DNA from: Micromonospora lutea
GTDB taxonomy: Bacteria > Actinomycetota > Actinomycetes > Mycobacteriales > Micromonosporaceae
Assembly (NCBI RefSeq): GCF_016863535.1
Contig: NZ_BOPB01000001.1
Location: 124,001-188,000 of the forward strand
Length of the DNA: 64,000 nt
Direction of reading: 5' to 3'
The first letter of the stretch is position 1. Every line of letters starts with the position of its first letter. The translations under genes were made by a program, and so were the position numbers. Shown piece after piece: positions 1 to 9,960 of this stretch. The notes below the pieces were generated by a model. The model searched no databases. It saw only the letters and a list, made by a program, of their open reading frames with translations, and was not told the DNA's origin.

Positions 1-1549
<1,549 letters not shown>

Positions 1550-1585
1550 CGGCCCGGTCGAGGGCGGCGGTGCGGGTAGGGGTCG

Positions 1586-2155
1586 ATGGCCGAAGGGGTG
1601 GCGCGGAGCGTGGATCAGGGGCCCGGAGCGCCGGTGACCGGCGACAGTGTCCAGATCGGCATCGCGGTCGACATCCCGGAACCGTGGGGCAGTCTGCTGA
1701 CCCGACGCCGGTTGGAGGCCGGTGACCACAACACCGTGCCGGCCCACGTCACCCTGCTCGGGCCGACCGAGATTCCGGTGACGGCGTTGCCGGGGGTGGA
1801 ACGGCACCTCGCCCGGGTCGCCGCCGCGCACCTTCCGTTCACGCTGCACCTGCGGGGCACCGGCACCTTCCGGCCGGTGACCCAGGTGGTCTTCGTCGCG
1901 GTCGCCGCCGGCATCAGCGAATGTGAACTGCTCGCCGCTGCCATCAACGCCGCCCCTCAGCTACGTCGGGAGCTTCGGTTCCCTTACCATCCGCACGTGA
2001 CGGTGGCCCAGGACGTCGCGCCGGAGGCACTGGACCGGGTGTACGAGGACCTGGCGGACTTCTCCGCCATGTTCGAGGTGGACCACTTCACGCTCTTCTC
2101 GCACAGCGGAGAGACGCGGTGGCAGCCACGCCGGGACTTCCGACTGGGCGGCTGA
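1586..2155 (+). CDS. 2'-5' RNA ligase / 2H phosphoesterase family protein
   Basis: A 189-residue cytoplasmic protein with the two H-x-T/S signatures of the 2H phosphoesterase superfamily: PAHVTLLGP near residue 53 and HPHVTVAQD near residue 136. These histidines form the catalytic pair in family members that act on 2',3'-cyclic phosphates or make 2'-5' RNA linkages. The first ~25 residues (to about VQIGIAVDIP) look disordered, so translation could begin a little later than ATG 1586. It sits between trpS and a BrkB-like gene on the same strand, which might suggest RNA processing, but the substrate cannot be read from the sequence. Confidence 0.8.
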   Translation: MAEGVARSVDQGPGAPVTGDSVQIGIAVDIPEPWGSLLTRRRLEAGDHNTVPAHVTLLGPTEIPVTALPGVERHLARVAAAHLPFTLHLRGTGTFRPVTQVVFVAVAAGISECELLAAAINAAPQLRRELRFPYHPHVTVAQDVAPEALDRVYEDLADFSAMFEVDHFTLFSHSGETRWQPRRDFRLGG

Positions 2156-2218
2156 CCGTCCCAGCCGGCACGTCGGGTACCTCTGACGCGGCGACGATGG
2201 ATCGGCGAGGATGACGAC

Positions 2219-3142
2219 GTGAACGTTCTGGGTCGGGTCGAGGCGGCCGTCGACCGTCGGCTGACAGCCGCGCGTCGCCGCTCCCCGGCCTTCGGTCACC
2301 TGTGGCGTGCCGGGGTGCTCTACACCGATCTGCAGGGCGGTCGGCTGGCCGCTGCCATCGCCTACTACGGCTTCTTCGCGGTCTTCGCGCTGGCTCTGGT
2401 CGCGTACGCGATCTTCGGTGCGATCCTGGAGGACAACGACGAGGTGAGCGCGGCGGCGGAGGAGTTCCTCGGCGAGAACCTGCCGTTCCTCGATCCGACC
2501 CAGATCGCCGACAGCAGCGGCACCGCCGGGCTGGTCGGTCTGTTGATCCTGGTGCTGACCGGGATCGGGTGGGTGGAGGCGATCCGTTCCTCGCAGCGGC
2601 TGATCCACGGGCTCAACCAGCATCCGGGCAACCTGGTCGTGCGCCGCCTGGTCGACCTGGGCGTGTTGGTGATCGTCTTCGTGCTGCTCGGCCTCTCGGT
2701 GGCGGCCGTGGACGCGTTGGAGTCGTTGCTGCGTTTCCTGCTCCGCAGCACCGGTTCGTTCGCGCTCACCACAGTCAGCGCGCTGCTCAGCGTGCTGGTC
2801 AACGCGGTTCTCGCCACGTTGCTGCTGGTAGCGGTGCCCCGGTTACGAATGAGTCGTTCCCGGCTGCGACCGGTGGTGCTGATCGTCGCGGTCGGCATCA
2901 CCCTGCTCAACACCGTCGGCCGCTTCTGGGTGGGTCGGGTCGAACACAATCCTGCGTACACGGTGGTGGCCACCGCTGTCGGCCTGCTGGTCTATCTCTA
3001 CCTGCTCAACCAGCTGGTGCTCTTCGGGGCCGCGCTGGTCGCGACCAGCCGCCGCGGGCGGGTGGTCGATCTGGCGGTCCGCCCCCGACCGACCGACATC
3101 GACGTGGACACCGATCCGGGTGCTCCGGGCGGGGCCGGCTGA
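2219..3142 (+). CDS. YihY/BrkB family inner-membrane protein
   Basis: A 307-residue integral membrane protein with about six hydrophobic segments, including AAAIAYYGFFAVFALALVAY, GLLILVLTGIGWVEAIRSS, LVDLGVLVIVFVLLGLSVA and AVLATLLLVAVPRL. The AYYGFFAVFALAL motif in helix 1 and the WVEAIRSSQRL segment are typical of the YihY/virulence factor BrkB family (older label: ribonuclease BN-like). Function in the family is poorly defined. GTG 2219 is used because the ATG at 2211 is in another frame and stops after three codons. The GntR gene starts 20 bases downstream, suggesting cotranscription. Confidence 0.85.
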   Translation: MNVLGRVEAAVDRRLTAARRRSPAFGHLWRAGVLYTDLQGGRLAAAIAYYGFFAVFALALVAYAIFGAILEDNDEVSAAAEEFLGENLPFLDPTQIADSSGTAGLVGLLILVLTGIGWVEAIRSSQRLIHGLNQHPGNLVVRRLVDLGVLVIVFVLLGLSVAAVDALESLLRFLLRSTGSFALTTVSALLSVLVNAVLATLLLVAVPRLRMSRSRLRPVVLIVAVGITLLNTVGRFWVGRVEHNPAYTVVATAVGLLVYLYLLNQLVLFGAALVATSRRGRVVDLAVRPRPTDIDVDTDPGAPGGAG

Positions 3143-3161
3143 ACCGGTGGAAGGAGCAGAG

Positions 3162-3530
3162 GTGCAGATCGCGATCGACCCGGGTTCGCCGGTGCCACCG
3201 TACGAGCAGGTGCGCTTGCAGCTCGCGCAGTTGGTGGGGGAGGGCCGGCTGCCGGTCGGGGCGAAGCTGCCCACCGTCCGGCGGCTCGCCGCCGATCTTG
3301 GGCTGGCGGCGAACACGGTGGCCCGGGCGTACCGCGAGTTGGAGGCGGCGGGCCTGCTGGAGACCCGTGGTCGGCACGGCACCTTCGTCGCACCCGGACG
3401 CGACGACGCGGTGGACCGGTTGCAGCGGCTGGCCGCCGGGTACGCCGCCGAGGCAGCCCGGCTGGGAGTTCCATCGGATCGGGCGTTGTCCCTGGTCCGG
3501 GCGGCTCTGGACGTCGCCCGGCCCGGCTGA
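3162..3530 (+). CDS. GntR-family transcriptional regulator (small, YtrA-like)
   Basis: A 122-residue regulator with an N-terminal GntR winged helix-turn-helix: PPYEQVRLQLAQLVGEG, then LPTVRRLAADLGLAANTVAR and YRELEAAGLLETRGRHGTFV. Only a short helical tail follows, as in the YtrA-type subgroup, with no large effector-binding domain. The frame is open further upstream, but GTG 3162 is chosen because an AAGGAG Shine-Dalgarno (3151-3156) is placed 5 bases before it and the preceding residues overlap the end of the BrkB gene. YtrA-type regulators often control neighbouring membrane-protein genes, so autoregulation of the BrkB/GntR pair is plausible but not shown. Confidence 0.88.
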   Translation: MQIAIDPGSPVPPYEQVRLQLAQLVGEGRLPVGAKLPTVRRLAADLGLAANTVARAYRELEAAGLLETRGRHGTFVAPGRDDAVDRLQRLAAGYAAEAARLGVPSDRALSLVRAALDVARPG

Positions 3531-3666
3531 GGCGGCATGGCGCGGGCTGAGTCTCGCCGTCACCTGCCCGACCACGCCCACCGGTCGTCACCGTCAATGT
3601 CACCTCGACCGGTGGGATGCGTCGAACTCGCGTCCGACCTGCCTGAACGACCACCATGATGAGCGG

Positions 3667-4101
3667 GTGGGGGCACTCGTGACGCTGGACCTGCCGGACG
3701 ATTCGCCGATGCTGGACCTGCCGTGGATCATCACGTTCGGGCCGCTCGGCGACGTCGACGAGTGGGAGGCGGTGGTCTGCGGCCCGTACGAGCGACCGCA
3801 CGCGCTGGCGCTGGCCGAGGCGGTGGTGGCGCAGGAGCAGCTCATGGCGGTGGTGGAGCCGCTGGTGCCGGCGGTCTCGGTGGAGCAGATCCGCAGCGAG
3901 ATCGCCGCCGCTCAGGTGGCTGCCGCCGACGACGCGGCCCGGACCGACCAGGCCGACCTGTACGGCGACTTCGAAGACCTCGTCGCCGAGGAGCTGACCG
4001 AACCCGACCACCCGGCGGAGCCGCTACCCGCGCCGAGCGAGGCAGAGCTACGCGCCGGCTTCCGCCGAGTCGCCGCCCGCCTGCCGGGCGCGACCGGGTG
4101 A
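3667..4101 (+). CDS. Hypothetical acidic protein
   Basis: About 144 residues, cytoplasmic by appearance, with no signal peptide or membrane segment. It opens with TLDLPDDSPMLDLPWIITFG and PLGDVDEWEAVVCGPYERPH, then an alanine/glutamate-rich helical section (ALALAEAVVAQEQLMAVVEP) and an acidic C-terminal part. I do not recognise the family. Reading frame and codon bias support coding from about 3660. The much longer open frame upstream is an antisense-free artefact overlapping BrkB and GntR. GTG 3667 and GTG 3679 are both possible starts and neither has a clear ribosome-binding site. It converges on the glucosidase gene across a strong terminator hairpin. Confidence 0.6.
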   Translation: MGALVTLDLPDDSPMLDLPWIITFGPLGDVDEWEAVVCGPYERPHALALAEAVVAQEQLMAVVEPLVPAVSVEQIRSEIAAAQVAAADDAARTDQADLYGDFEDLVAEELTEPDHPAEPLPAPSEAELRAGFRRVAARLPGATG

Positions 4102-4212
4102 GGGACCCATCTCGACACGTTGCGTACCCGGGCAGTGGGTGGGCGGCTCGCCCAGCACGAACCGGGCTGACCATCGGTCGTCGCCGTGACCGTACGCCGG
4201 ACGACACACGGC

Positions 4213-4247
4213 GGCCGGTGCCCGGGGGATCGCCCCGGGCACCGGCC
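4213..4247. terminator. Bidirectional terminator-like hairpin
   Basis: Perfect inverted repeat: GGCCGGTGCCCGGGG pairs with CCCCGGGCACCGGCC around a 5-base loop. It lies between two convergent genes (stop at 4101, stop at 4339). There is no U-tract, as is usual for actinobacterial terminators. Confidence 0.6.
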
Positions 4248-4338
4248 TCCGTCGCACCCCCCACCACAAGGGGTCGTGCCCGGCCGCCCGGCGGCGCGCA
4301 GCACGCCGAACGGCCGAGTCGATGGCGGGCTTACCCGT

Positions 4339-5970
4339 TCAGCACCGCTCGAACCACACCGCCGCGTCCACCGGCAGCAGGTGTCCACCGTCGCGTTCGG
4401 TGAGCGTCGCGCTGGCGACGAGCGGGGTGCCGTACCCGTCGATCGTCACCGGTGCGCCGCTGAGGTTCACCACGCAGGTCAGCACGGTCTCGCGGGCACG
4501 TCGCTCGAAGGCGAGCACTCCCGGGCCGGTCTCCAGCCAGGTGATGCCGCCGAGGCCGGCCAACGCCGGGTGGCGGTGACGGATCCGCAAAGCCGAGCGG
4601 TACAGCTCCAGCGTGGAGTCGGGCGCACCGGTCTGTGCGGCCACCGACAGCTCACGCCAGGTCGTCGGGGCCGGCAGCCAGCTCAGCTCGCTGCCGGCGG
4701 GCCCGAAGCCGTACGGTGCCAGCTCGCCGTTCCACGGGATCGGCACCCGGCAGCCGTCCCGGCTCTCGCCGGTGCGCAGGAAGGCCGGATCCTGACGTAG
4801 CTCGTCGGGGAGGTCGAGCACCTCGGGCAGGCCCAGTTCCTCGCCCTGGTAGAGGTAGGCGCAGCCGGGCAGCGCGAGCATCAGCAGCGCGGCGGCCCGG
4901 GCCCGACGCAGCCCGATCTCGCCATCGCCGTAGCGGGTGACGTGCCGTTGCCGGTCGTGGTTCGACAGCACCCAGGTGGTCGGTGCGCCGACGATTGTCG
5001 ACTCGGCGAGCGCCGCGTCGATCACCTTTCGGAACGAGTCCGCCGACCAGGTGGCGTCGAGGAAGTCGAAACTGAAAGCCTGGTGCAGTTCGTCCGGGCC
5101 GATGTAGCGGGCGAGCCGCTGAGGGGTCTCGGCCCAGGCCTCGGCGACGGCCATCCGACCGCCCGGGTAGCTGTCCAGGATGGGCCGCCAGGCGCGGTAG
5201 ATCTCGTGTACCTCGTCCTGGTCGAAGTAGGGCAGCCGACCCTTGCCGAGCAGCTCGGACTGGCGCCGGCCGGTGCTCATCGAGCTGAAGCCGACGTCCG
5301 GCAGCCCTTCGGCCTTGATCATGCCGTGGGCCACGTCGATCCGGAATCCGTCGACGCCACGGTCCAACCAGAAGCGGAGGATGTCCTCGAACTCGGCGCG
5401 TACCTCGGGGTGCCGCCAGTTCAGGTCGGGCTGGGCGGGGTCGAACAGGTGCAGGTACCACTGACCGTCGGGAACCCGGGTCCAGGCGGGGCCACCGAAG
5501 ATGCTCTCCCAGTCGTTTGGGGGCTGCTCGCCGTCGTCGCCCTTGCCGTCGGCGAAGAGGTAGCGCGCACGTTCCGGGGAGCCGGGAGCGGCAGCCAGCG
5601 CCGCGGTGAACCAGGGGTGCTTGTCGGAGGTGTGGTTCGGCACGATGTCGACGATGATCCGCAGGCCGAGCGCGTGAGCGTCGGTGATCATCGCCTCGAA
5701 GTCGGCGAGGTTGCCGAACATCGGGTCCACGTCGCGGTAGTCGGCGACGTCGTAGCCACCGTCGACCATGGGTGAGGTGTAGAACGGGGTCAGCCAGAGC
5801 GCGTCGACACCCAGGTCACGCAGGTAGGGCAGACGTTGCCGGATGCCCTGGAGGTCGCCGATGCCGTCGCCGTCGGAGTCGGCGAAGCTACGGACGTAGA
5901 CCTGGTAGACGACGGCGGATCGCCACCAGTCGGCGTCGGAGGTCAGCGGCGAGGGGATGCTGACGGTCAT
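4339..5970 (-). CDS. GH13 alpha-glucosidase (oligo-1,6-glucosidase/AglA type)
   Basis: A 543-residue glycoside hydrolase of family 13, probably cytoplasmic because no signal peptide is seen. It hydrolyses terminal alpha-glucosidic bonds of imported malto-oligosaccharides or alpha-glucosides. Seen: WWRSAVVYQVYVRSFADSDG at the N-terminus, region I DIVPNHTS (residues ~108-115), region II DGFRIDVAHG with the nucleophile D212, region III with the acid/base in MAVAEAW, and region IV SNHD. The start at base 5970 gives MTVSIPSPL; a longer frame upstream runs into the regulatory region. It is transcribed away from convergent neighbours and lies next to the LacI regulator. A TCTTGCGCAAGA palindrome upstream suggests LacI control. 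Substrate preference is inferred. Confidence 0.92.
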   Translation of the reverse strand: MTVSIPSPLTSDADWWRSAVVYQVYVRSFADSDGDGIGDLQGIRQRLPYLRDLGVDALWLTPFYTSPMVDGGYDVADYRDVDPMFGNLADFEAMITDAHALGLRIIVDIVPNHTSDKHPWFTAALAAAPGSPERARYLFADGKGDDGEQPPNDWESIFGGPAWTRVPDGQWYLHLFDPAQPDLNWRHPEVRAEFEDILRFWLDRGVDGFRIDVAHGMIKAEGLPDVGFSSMSTGRRQSELLGKGRLPYFDQDEVHEIYRAWRPILDSYPGGRMAVAEAWAETPQRLARYIGPDELHQAFSFDFLDATWSADSFRKVIDAALAESTIVGAPTTWVLSNHDRQRHVTRYGDGEIGLRRARAAALLMLALPGCAYLYQGEELGLPEVLDLPDELRQDPAFLRTGESRDGCRVPIPWNGELAPYGFGPAGSELSWLPAPTTWRELSVAAQTGAPDSTLELYRSALRIRHRHPALAGLGGITWLETGPGVLAFERRARETVLTCVVNLSGAPVTIDGYGTPLVASATLTERDGGHLLPVDAAVWFERC

Positions 5971-6064
5971 CGGGTGTTCCCCGTTCTGTGGCGCGGGACA
6001 GCGGCAACCCGGCGTTGGCAAGGTGGGGACGCACGGGTGTCTGAGAAGGATGCCGCGCCGGCTC

Positions 6065-6093
6065 TGCAAGAGTCAAGCATTTCTTGCGCAAGA
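6065..6093. promoter_or_regulatory. LacI-type operator upstream of the GH13 gene
   Basis: TCTTGCGCAAGA (6082-6093) is a perfect 12-base palindrome 112 bases before the glucosidase start, and a TGCAAG half-site lies at 6065-6070. The TTCTTGC half-site recurs before the LacI gene (7233) and the binding-protein gene (7487). It also lies just past the 3' end of the lacI-type gene. Confidence 0.55.
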
Positions 6094-6124
6094 GGGGTTG
6101 CTGATGCTCCTGGTGCGGGCTAGG

Positions 6125-7207
6125 TCACGCCGGGACCACGAGCGCTGGCGACGCCGGCCGTTGCCGGCCCGGGCCGTTCGGACCGCCGGCGTCCTGTCGT
6201 GCCACGGCCGTCGACCCACGGACCACCAGCTCCGGTCGGAACAGGTACTCCGAGTGCGGTGCGCCGTGTCCGTTGATCTCGTCGACCAGCGCCCGCACCG
6301 CGGCGACCGCCATGGCGGCCACCGGCTGACGCATGGTGGTCAGCGGCGGGTCGGTGAAGGCCATCAGTGGCGAGTCGTCGTAGCCGACCACCGAGAGGTC
6401 CTCCGGCACGGACATGCCCCGCTGTCGGGCGGCCCGGATGGCACCGAGCGCCATCAGGTCGGAGCCGCAGACGATGCCGGTGGCGCCGCGCTCGATCAAC
6501 CGGGCGGCGGCGGCCTCCCCGCCTTCGACGCCGAACAGCGACAGCTCGGTCAGCTCGGCCAGCTCGTGCTCGTCGACGCCGGCGAGCCGCTCCATCGCCG
6601 ACTTGTATCCGCTGACCTTGCGCTGTACCGGCACGAAGCGGTCGGGGCCGGTGATCAGGCCGATCTGCCGGTGGCCCAGGGCCACCAGGTGGGCCACGGC
6701 CAGCTCGGCGGCCTCCCGGTCGTCGCAGGAGACGAAGGGCGCGGGAATGCCCGGCGCGTAGCCATTGATCATCACGATCGGCAGCGGGCGGGCGAGCAGG
6801 GTGCGGTAGCGGTCATGGTCGGCGGCGGTGTCGGCGTGCAGGCCGGAGACGAAGACGATCCCGGACACCTGTCGGTCCAGCAGCATCTCGACGTACTCGT
6901 CCTCGCGTACCCCACCGGGGGTCTGGGTGCAGAGCACCGGGGTGTAGCCGGTGGGGGCCAGGGCCGACTCGATGATCTGCGCGAACGCCGGGAAGATCGG
7001 GTTGTCCAACTCCGGGACCACCAGACCCACCAGCCCGGCGCTGCGCTTGCGCAGCCGGGCGGGGCGCTCGTAACCGAGCACGTCGAGGGCGGTCAGGACG
7101 GCCTGCCGAGTCTCGGGTGCCACGCCGGGGCGGTCGTTGAGCACCCGCGACACCGTGGCCTCACTGACGTCGGCCTGCTGGGCGATGTCGGACAGACGAG
7201 CGCGCAT
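6125..7207 (-). CDS. LacI-family transcriptional repressor (alpha-glucoside/maltose regulator)
   Basis: A 360-residue repressor. The N-terminal LacI headpiece is complete: RLSDIAQQADVSEATVSRVL followed by the hinge-helix region DVLGYERPARLRKRS. A periplasmic-binding-protein-like sugar-sensing domain follows, with VGLVVPELDNPIFPAFAQII, GVEGGEAAA and AAMAVAAVRALVDE. The start at 7207 (MRARLSDIA) is preferred over 7228 because LacI proteins begin right at the headpiece. It is divergent from the binding-protein operon and co-directional with the glucosidase. CTTGC half-sites in front of all three units make it the likely local repressor, released by an imported sugar. It may be the MalR/AglR equivalent; the inducer is inferred from neighbours. 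Confidence 0.9.
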   Translation of the reverse strand: MRARLSDIAQQADVSEATVSRVLNDRPGVAPETRQAVLTALDVLGYERPARLRKRSAGLVGLVVPELDNPIFPAFAQIIESALAPTGYTPVLCTQTPGGVREDEYVEMLLDRQVSGIVFVSGLHADTAADHDRYRTLLARPLPIVMINGYAPGIPAPFVSCDDREAAELAVAHLVALGHRQIGLITGPDRFVPVQRKVSGYKSAMERLAGVDEHELAELTELSLFGVEGGEAAAARLIERGATGIVCGSDLMALGAIRAARQRGMSVPEDLSVVGYDDSPLMAFTDPPLTTMRQPVAAMAVAAVRALVDEINGHGAPHSEYLFRPELVVRGSTAVARQDAGGPNGPGRQRPASPALVVPA

Positions 7208-7535
7208 GGCGGCACTGTAGCTCACCATCCAGTTCTTGCGCAGTGGCCAGCAAAAACTTGCAGGATCGAGCAGCGTGTGTCGGGATCGTGCCCACGAAGG
7301 ACGTGGCAGCGATGCCGTCCGGATGCTTTAAGTGATTACAGGGTGCACGGAGAGTGGCAGGTGTTGATGGTCCGGCGGTTGCGTCCGGGGACGAAATGCC
7401 CAGACAGCGGCACTTGTCGGTCACTTACGTTGCGGATGGGGCACGGTGTTTGCAGGCAGGCCGCAAGGGGTTTCTAGTTTCGAAACTTCTTGCTAATGTC
7501 CCGGCCGTTACCCGGCAGGCAACTTAGGAGCGAAC
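7208..7535. promoter_or_regulatory. Divergent control region between the LacI and sugar-ABC genes
   Basis: 328 bases with no gene. It holds, from the repressor side, TTCTTGCGCAG (7233-7243) and ACTTGCAGG (7256-7264), which sit where the repressor promoter should be. On the other side are a candidate promoter TTGCAG (7450-7455), 17-base spacer, TCTAGT (7473-7478), a perfect palindrome AGTTTCGAAACT (7476-7487) overlapping it, and another TTCTTGC (7487-7493). CTTGCAG-type repeats are known from actinomycete alpha-amylase and maltose promoters. The middle 7270-7440 shows nothing I can name. Confidence 0.5.
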
Positions 7536-8837
7536 ATGCGCCGCACAGCCAGGGGAATCGCCGTACTCGCCTCTGCCACTCTCGCCCTTTCCGTCGCCGC
7601 GTGCGGCGGGGAGGAGAAGGCGGCCGAGGAGCAGCCGGCGGTCGACCCCGCCTCCCTCACCGCAGAACTGACCTGGTGGGACACCTCGGATCCGAAGAAC
7701 GAGGGTCCGGCGTTCCAGGAGCTGATCGCCAAGTTCAACCAGACCTACCCGAACGTCAAGATTAACCATCAGTCGGTCCCGTTCGGCGAGGCGCAGAACA
7801 AGTTCAAGACCGCCGCGCAGGCCAAGACCGGCGCCCCGGACATCCTGCGGGCCGAGGTCGCCTGGGTGCCCGAGTTCGCCTCGCTGGGCCACCTGTACGC
7901 GCTGGACGGCTCCGAGTTGCTGGCCGACGAGTCCGACTTCCTGGAGACCCCGCTCGCCTCCAACAAGTACGACGGCAAGACCTACGGCGTTCCCCAGGTC
8001 ACCGACAGCCTCGCGCTGATGTACAACAAGGAGCTGCTGAGCCAGGCCGGCATCAGCGCGCCGCCGAAGACCTGGGCCGAGCTGAAGACGGCGGCGCAGA
8101 CCATCAAGGAGAAGACCGACGCCGAGGGTGTGTACCTCAACCCGGCCGGCTACTTCCTGCTGCCCTTCATGTACGGCGAGGGTGGCGACCTGGTCGACGC
8201 CGCGAACAAGAAGATCGTCATCAACTCGGAGCAGAACGCGGCCGGACTGGCGATCGCCAAGGACCTGATCGACAGCGGAGCTGCCGCCAAGCCGTCCGCC
8301 AACGACGCCTACGGCACCATGATGACCCTCTTCAAGGAGAAGAAGGTCGCCATGATCATCAATGGGCCGTGGGAGGTCAACAACGTCAAGCAGGCGCCGG
8401 ACTTCGGCGGCCTGGAGAACCTGGGCATCGCACCGGTGCCGGGTGGCTCGGTCAAGGCCGGTGGCCCGGTCGGTGGCCACAACTACGTGATCTGGTCCGG
8501 GATGCCGCAGGAGAAGGTCGACGCCGCCGTCGCGTTCGTCAAGTTCATGAGCTCCGCCGAGTCGCAGGCGTTCCTGTCCGAGAAGCTCGGCCTGCTGCCG
8601 ACCCGCACCTCGGCGTACGACCTTGACGCGGTGAAGAACAACGCCACCGTCGCCGCGTTCCAGCCGGTGGTCGAGGCCGGCGTCGGTCGCCCGTGGATCC
8701 CGGAGGCCGGTCAGTTCTTCGGCCCGCTCGACCAGATGGCCACCGAGGTCCTGATCCAGAACAAGGACCCGAAGGCCGCGCTGGACACCGTCGCGAAGAA
8801 GTACAAGGCCGAGGTCGTCCCCTCCTACGAGAACTGA
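7536..8837 (+). CDS. Sugar ABC transporter substrate-binding lipoprotein (maltodextrin/alpha-glucoside type)
   Basis: A 433-residue extracytoplasmic binding protein anchored as a lipoprotein: basic MRRTARGIAVLASATLALSV, then the lipobox VAAC with Cys near residue 23. The mature part has the SBP_bac family 1 pattern LTWWDTSDPKNEGPAFQELI, YPNVKINHQSVPFGEAQNKF and MIINGPWEV, and closes with PWIPEAGQFFGPL, typical of MalE-like proteins. ATG 7536 follows an AGGAG at 7527-7531. It is first in an operon with two permease genes (gaps 105 bases and 1 base). No ATPase gene follows, as in actinomycetes where a shared MsiK energises several sugar importers. A LacI-type operator overlaps the promoter. Confidence 0.93.
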   Translation: MRRTARGIAVLASATLALSVAACGGEEKAAEEQPAVDPASLTAELTWWDTSDPKNEGPAFQELIAKFNQTYPNVKINHQSVPFGEAQNKFKTAAQAKTGAPDILRAEVAWVPEFASLGHLYALDGSELLADESDFLETPLASNKYDGKTYGVPQVTDSLALMYNKELLSQAGISAPPKTWAELKTAAQTIKEKTDAEGVYLNPAGYFLLPFMYGEGGDLVDAANKKIVINSEQNAAGLAIAKDLIDSGAAAKPSANDAYGTMMTLFKEKKVAMIINGPWEVNNVKQAPDFGGLENLGIAPVPGGSVKAGGPVGGHNYVIWSGMPQEKVDAAVAFVKFMSSAESQAFLSEKLGLLPTRTSAYDLDAVKNNATVAAFQPVVEAGVGRPWIPEAGQFFGPLDQMATEVLIQNKDPKAALDTVAKKYKAEVVPSYEN

Positions 8838-8942
8838 CCTCACCGCCGGCTCTCTCGCCGGTGACCTCTCGGCACCCGGCAGGGTCACGTGGCCGTCGTC
8901 GGCCGCGGGCCCTGCCGGACCTCCCCGCATGGAGCGCAGCTG

Positions 8943-9959
8943 ATGACCACCGTGACAGCCGATCCGGCGCCCCCCACGCCGCCGTCCGGCCGATCCGCTC
9001 GTCCCTCCCGGCTGCGCCGCAGCTGGGAGAAACACTGGTACGCCTGGGCGATGGTGCTGCCCGTCGTCATCGTCCTGGCAGTTCTGATCTTCTACCCGCT
9101 GGTACGGGGGATCTGGATCTCCCTCACCAACCTCACCGAGGCCAACCAGGCCGCAGAGATCTGCACCAGGTCGATCACCGGTGGCGAGGTCTGTGCCGAG
9201 AACCCCAACAAGTGGGAGTTCATCGGTCTCGACAACTACGTGAACGTGCTCAGCGGCAACGTCGGGGACTTCTGGCAGTGGACCGCGATCACGCTGATCT
9301 GGACCCTCGGCTGCGTCGTGTTCCACTACGGCCTGGGCCTCGGCCTGGCCGTGATGCTCAACCGCCCGATGTGGGGCCGTGGCCTCTACCGGGTGCTGCT
9401 GGTCCTGCCCTGGGCGGTGCCCGCCTTCGTCAGCGCCTTCGCCTGGAAGTTCATCTTCAACGAGCGCTTCGGCCTGGCGAACTCGCTGCTCACCTCGCTC
9501 GGCATCGACCCGGTCGACTGGTTCGCCAACCAGTGGACGTCGCTGTTCACCGCGATCGTCACCAACATCTGGCTCGGAGTCCCGTTCATGATGGTGGCCC
9601 TGTTGGGCGGGATGCAGACCATCCCCGGCGAGTTGTACGAGGCCGCGGAGATCGACGGTGCCTCCGCGTGGCAGCGGTTCCGCAACATCACCCTGCCGGG
9701 ACTGCGCCCGGTCAGCATGACGGTGATCCTGCTCGGCACGATCTGGACGTTCAACATGTTCCCGATCATCTTCCTGGTGACCGAGGGCCAGCCGGCGGGG
9801 GAGACCGAGATTCTGGTGACCGGTGCCTTCCGGGCGGCGTTCGAGGGCATCCGCAACTACTCGCTCGCGTCCACGTACGGCGTGTTGATCCTGTCGATCC
9901 TGCTGGTGTTCTCGATGTTCTACCGGCGGGCGCTGCGCAAGCAAGGCGAGGTGTGGTGA
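8943..9959 (+). CDS. Sugar ABC transporter permease, MalF-like
   Basis: A 338-residue membrane subunit. A Pro-rich cytoplasmic N-terminus precedes helix 1 (AWAMVLPVVIVLAVLIFYPLV), and further helices span the rest. The EAA loop that contacts the ATPase is EAAEIDGASAWQRFRNITLPGL, near residues 235-255, with the conserved G-x-x-x-F-x-x-I-x-L-P spacing. ATG 8943 is preferred to the upstream GTG because MTTVTADPAPPTPP follows a GGAG-containing stretch, while the longer N-terminus falls in the intergenic spacer. The long loop between helices 1 and 2 resembles MalF homologues. It pairs with the next gene, which begins 1 base after its stop. Confidence 0.92.
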   Translation: MTTVTADPAPPTPPSGRSARPSRLRRSWEKHWYAWAMVLPVVIVLAVLIFYPLVRGIWISLTNLTEANQAAEICTRSITGGEVCAENPNKWEFIGLDNYVNVLSGNVGDFWQWTAITLIWTLGCVVFHYGLGLGLAVMLNRPMWGRGLYRVLLVLPWAVPAFVSAFAWKFIFNERFGLANSLLTSLGIDPVDWFANQWTSLFTAIVTNIWLGVPFMMVALLGGMQTIPGELYEAAEIDGASAWQRFRNITLPGLRPVSMTVILLGTIWTFNMFPIIFLVTEGQPAGETEILVTGAFRAAFEGIRNYSLASTYGVLILSILLVFSMFYRRALRKQGEVW

Positions 9960-9960
9960 C

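Noticed and set aside
2302-3660. Upstream part of a 599-codon frame ending at 4101
   Set aside because: It runs through the BrkB and GntR genes in another frame; only the last ~144 codons have coding character and were kept as a separate gene.
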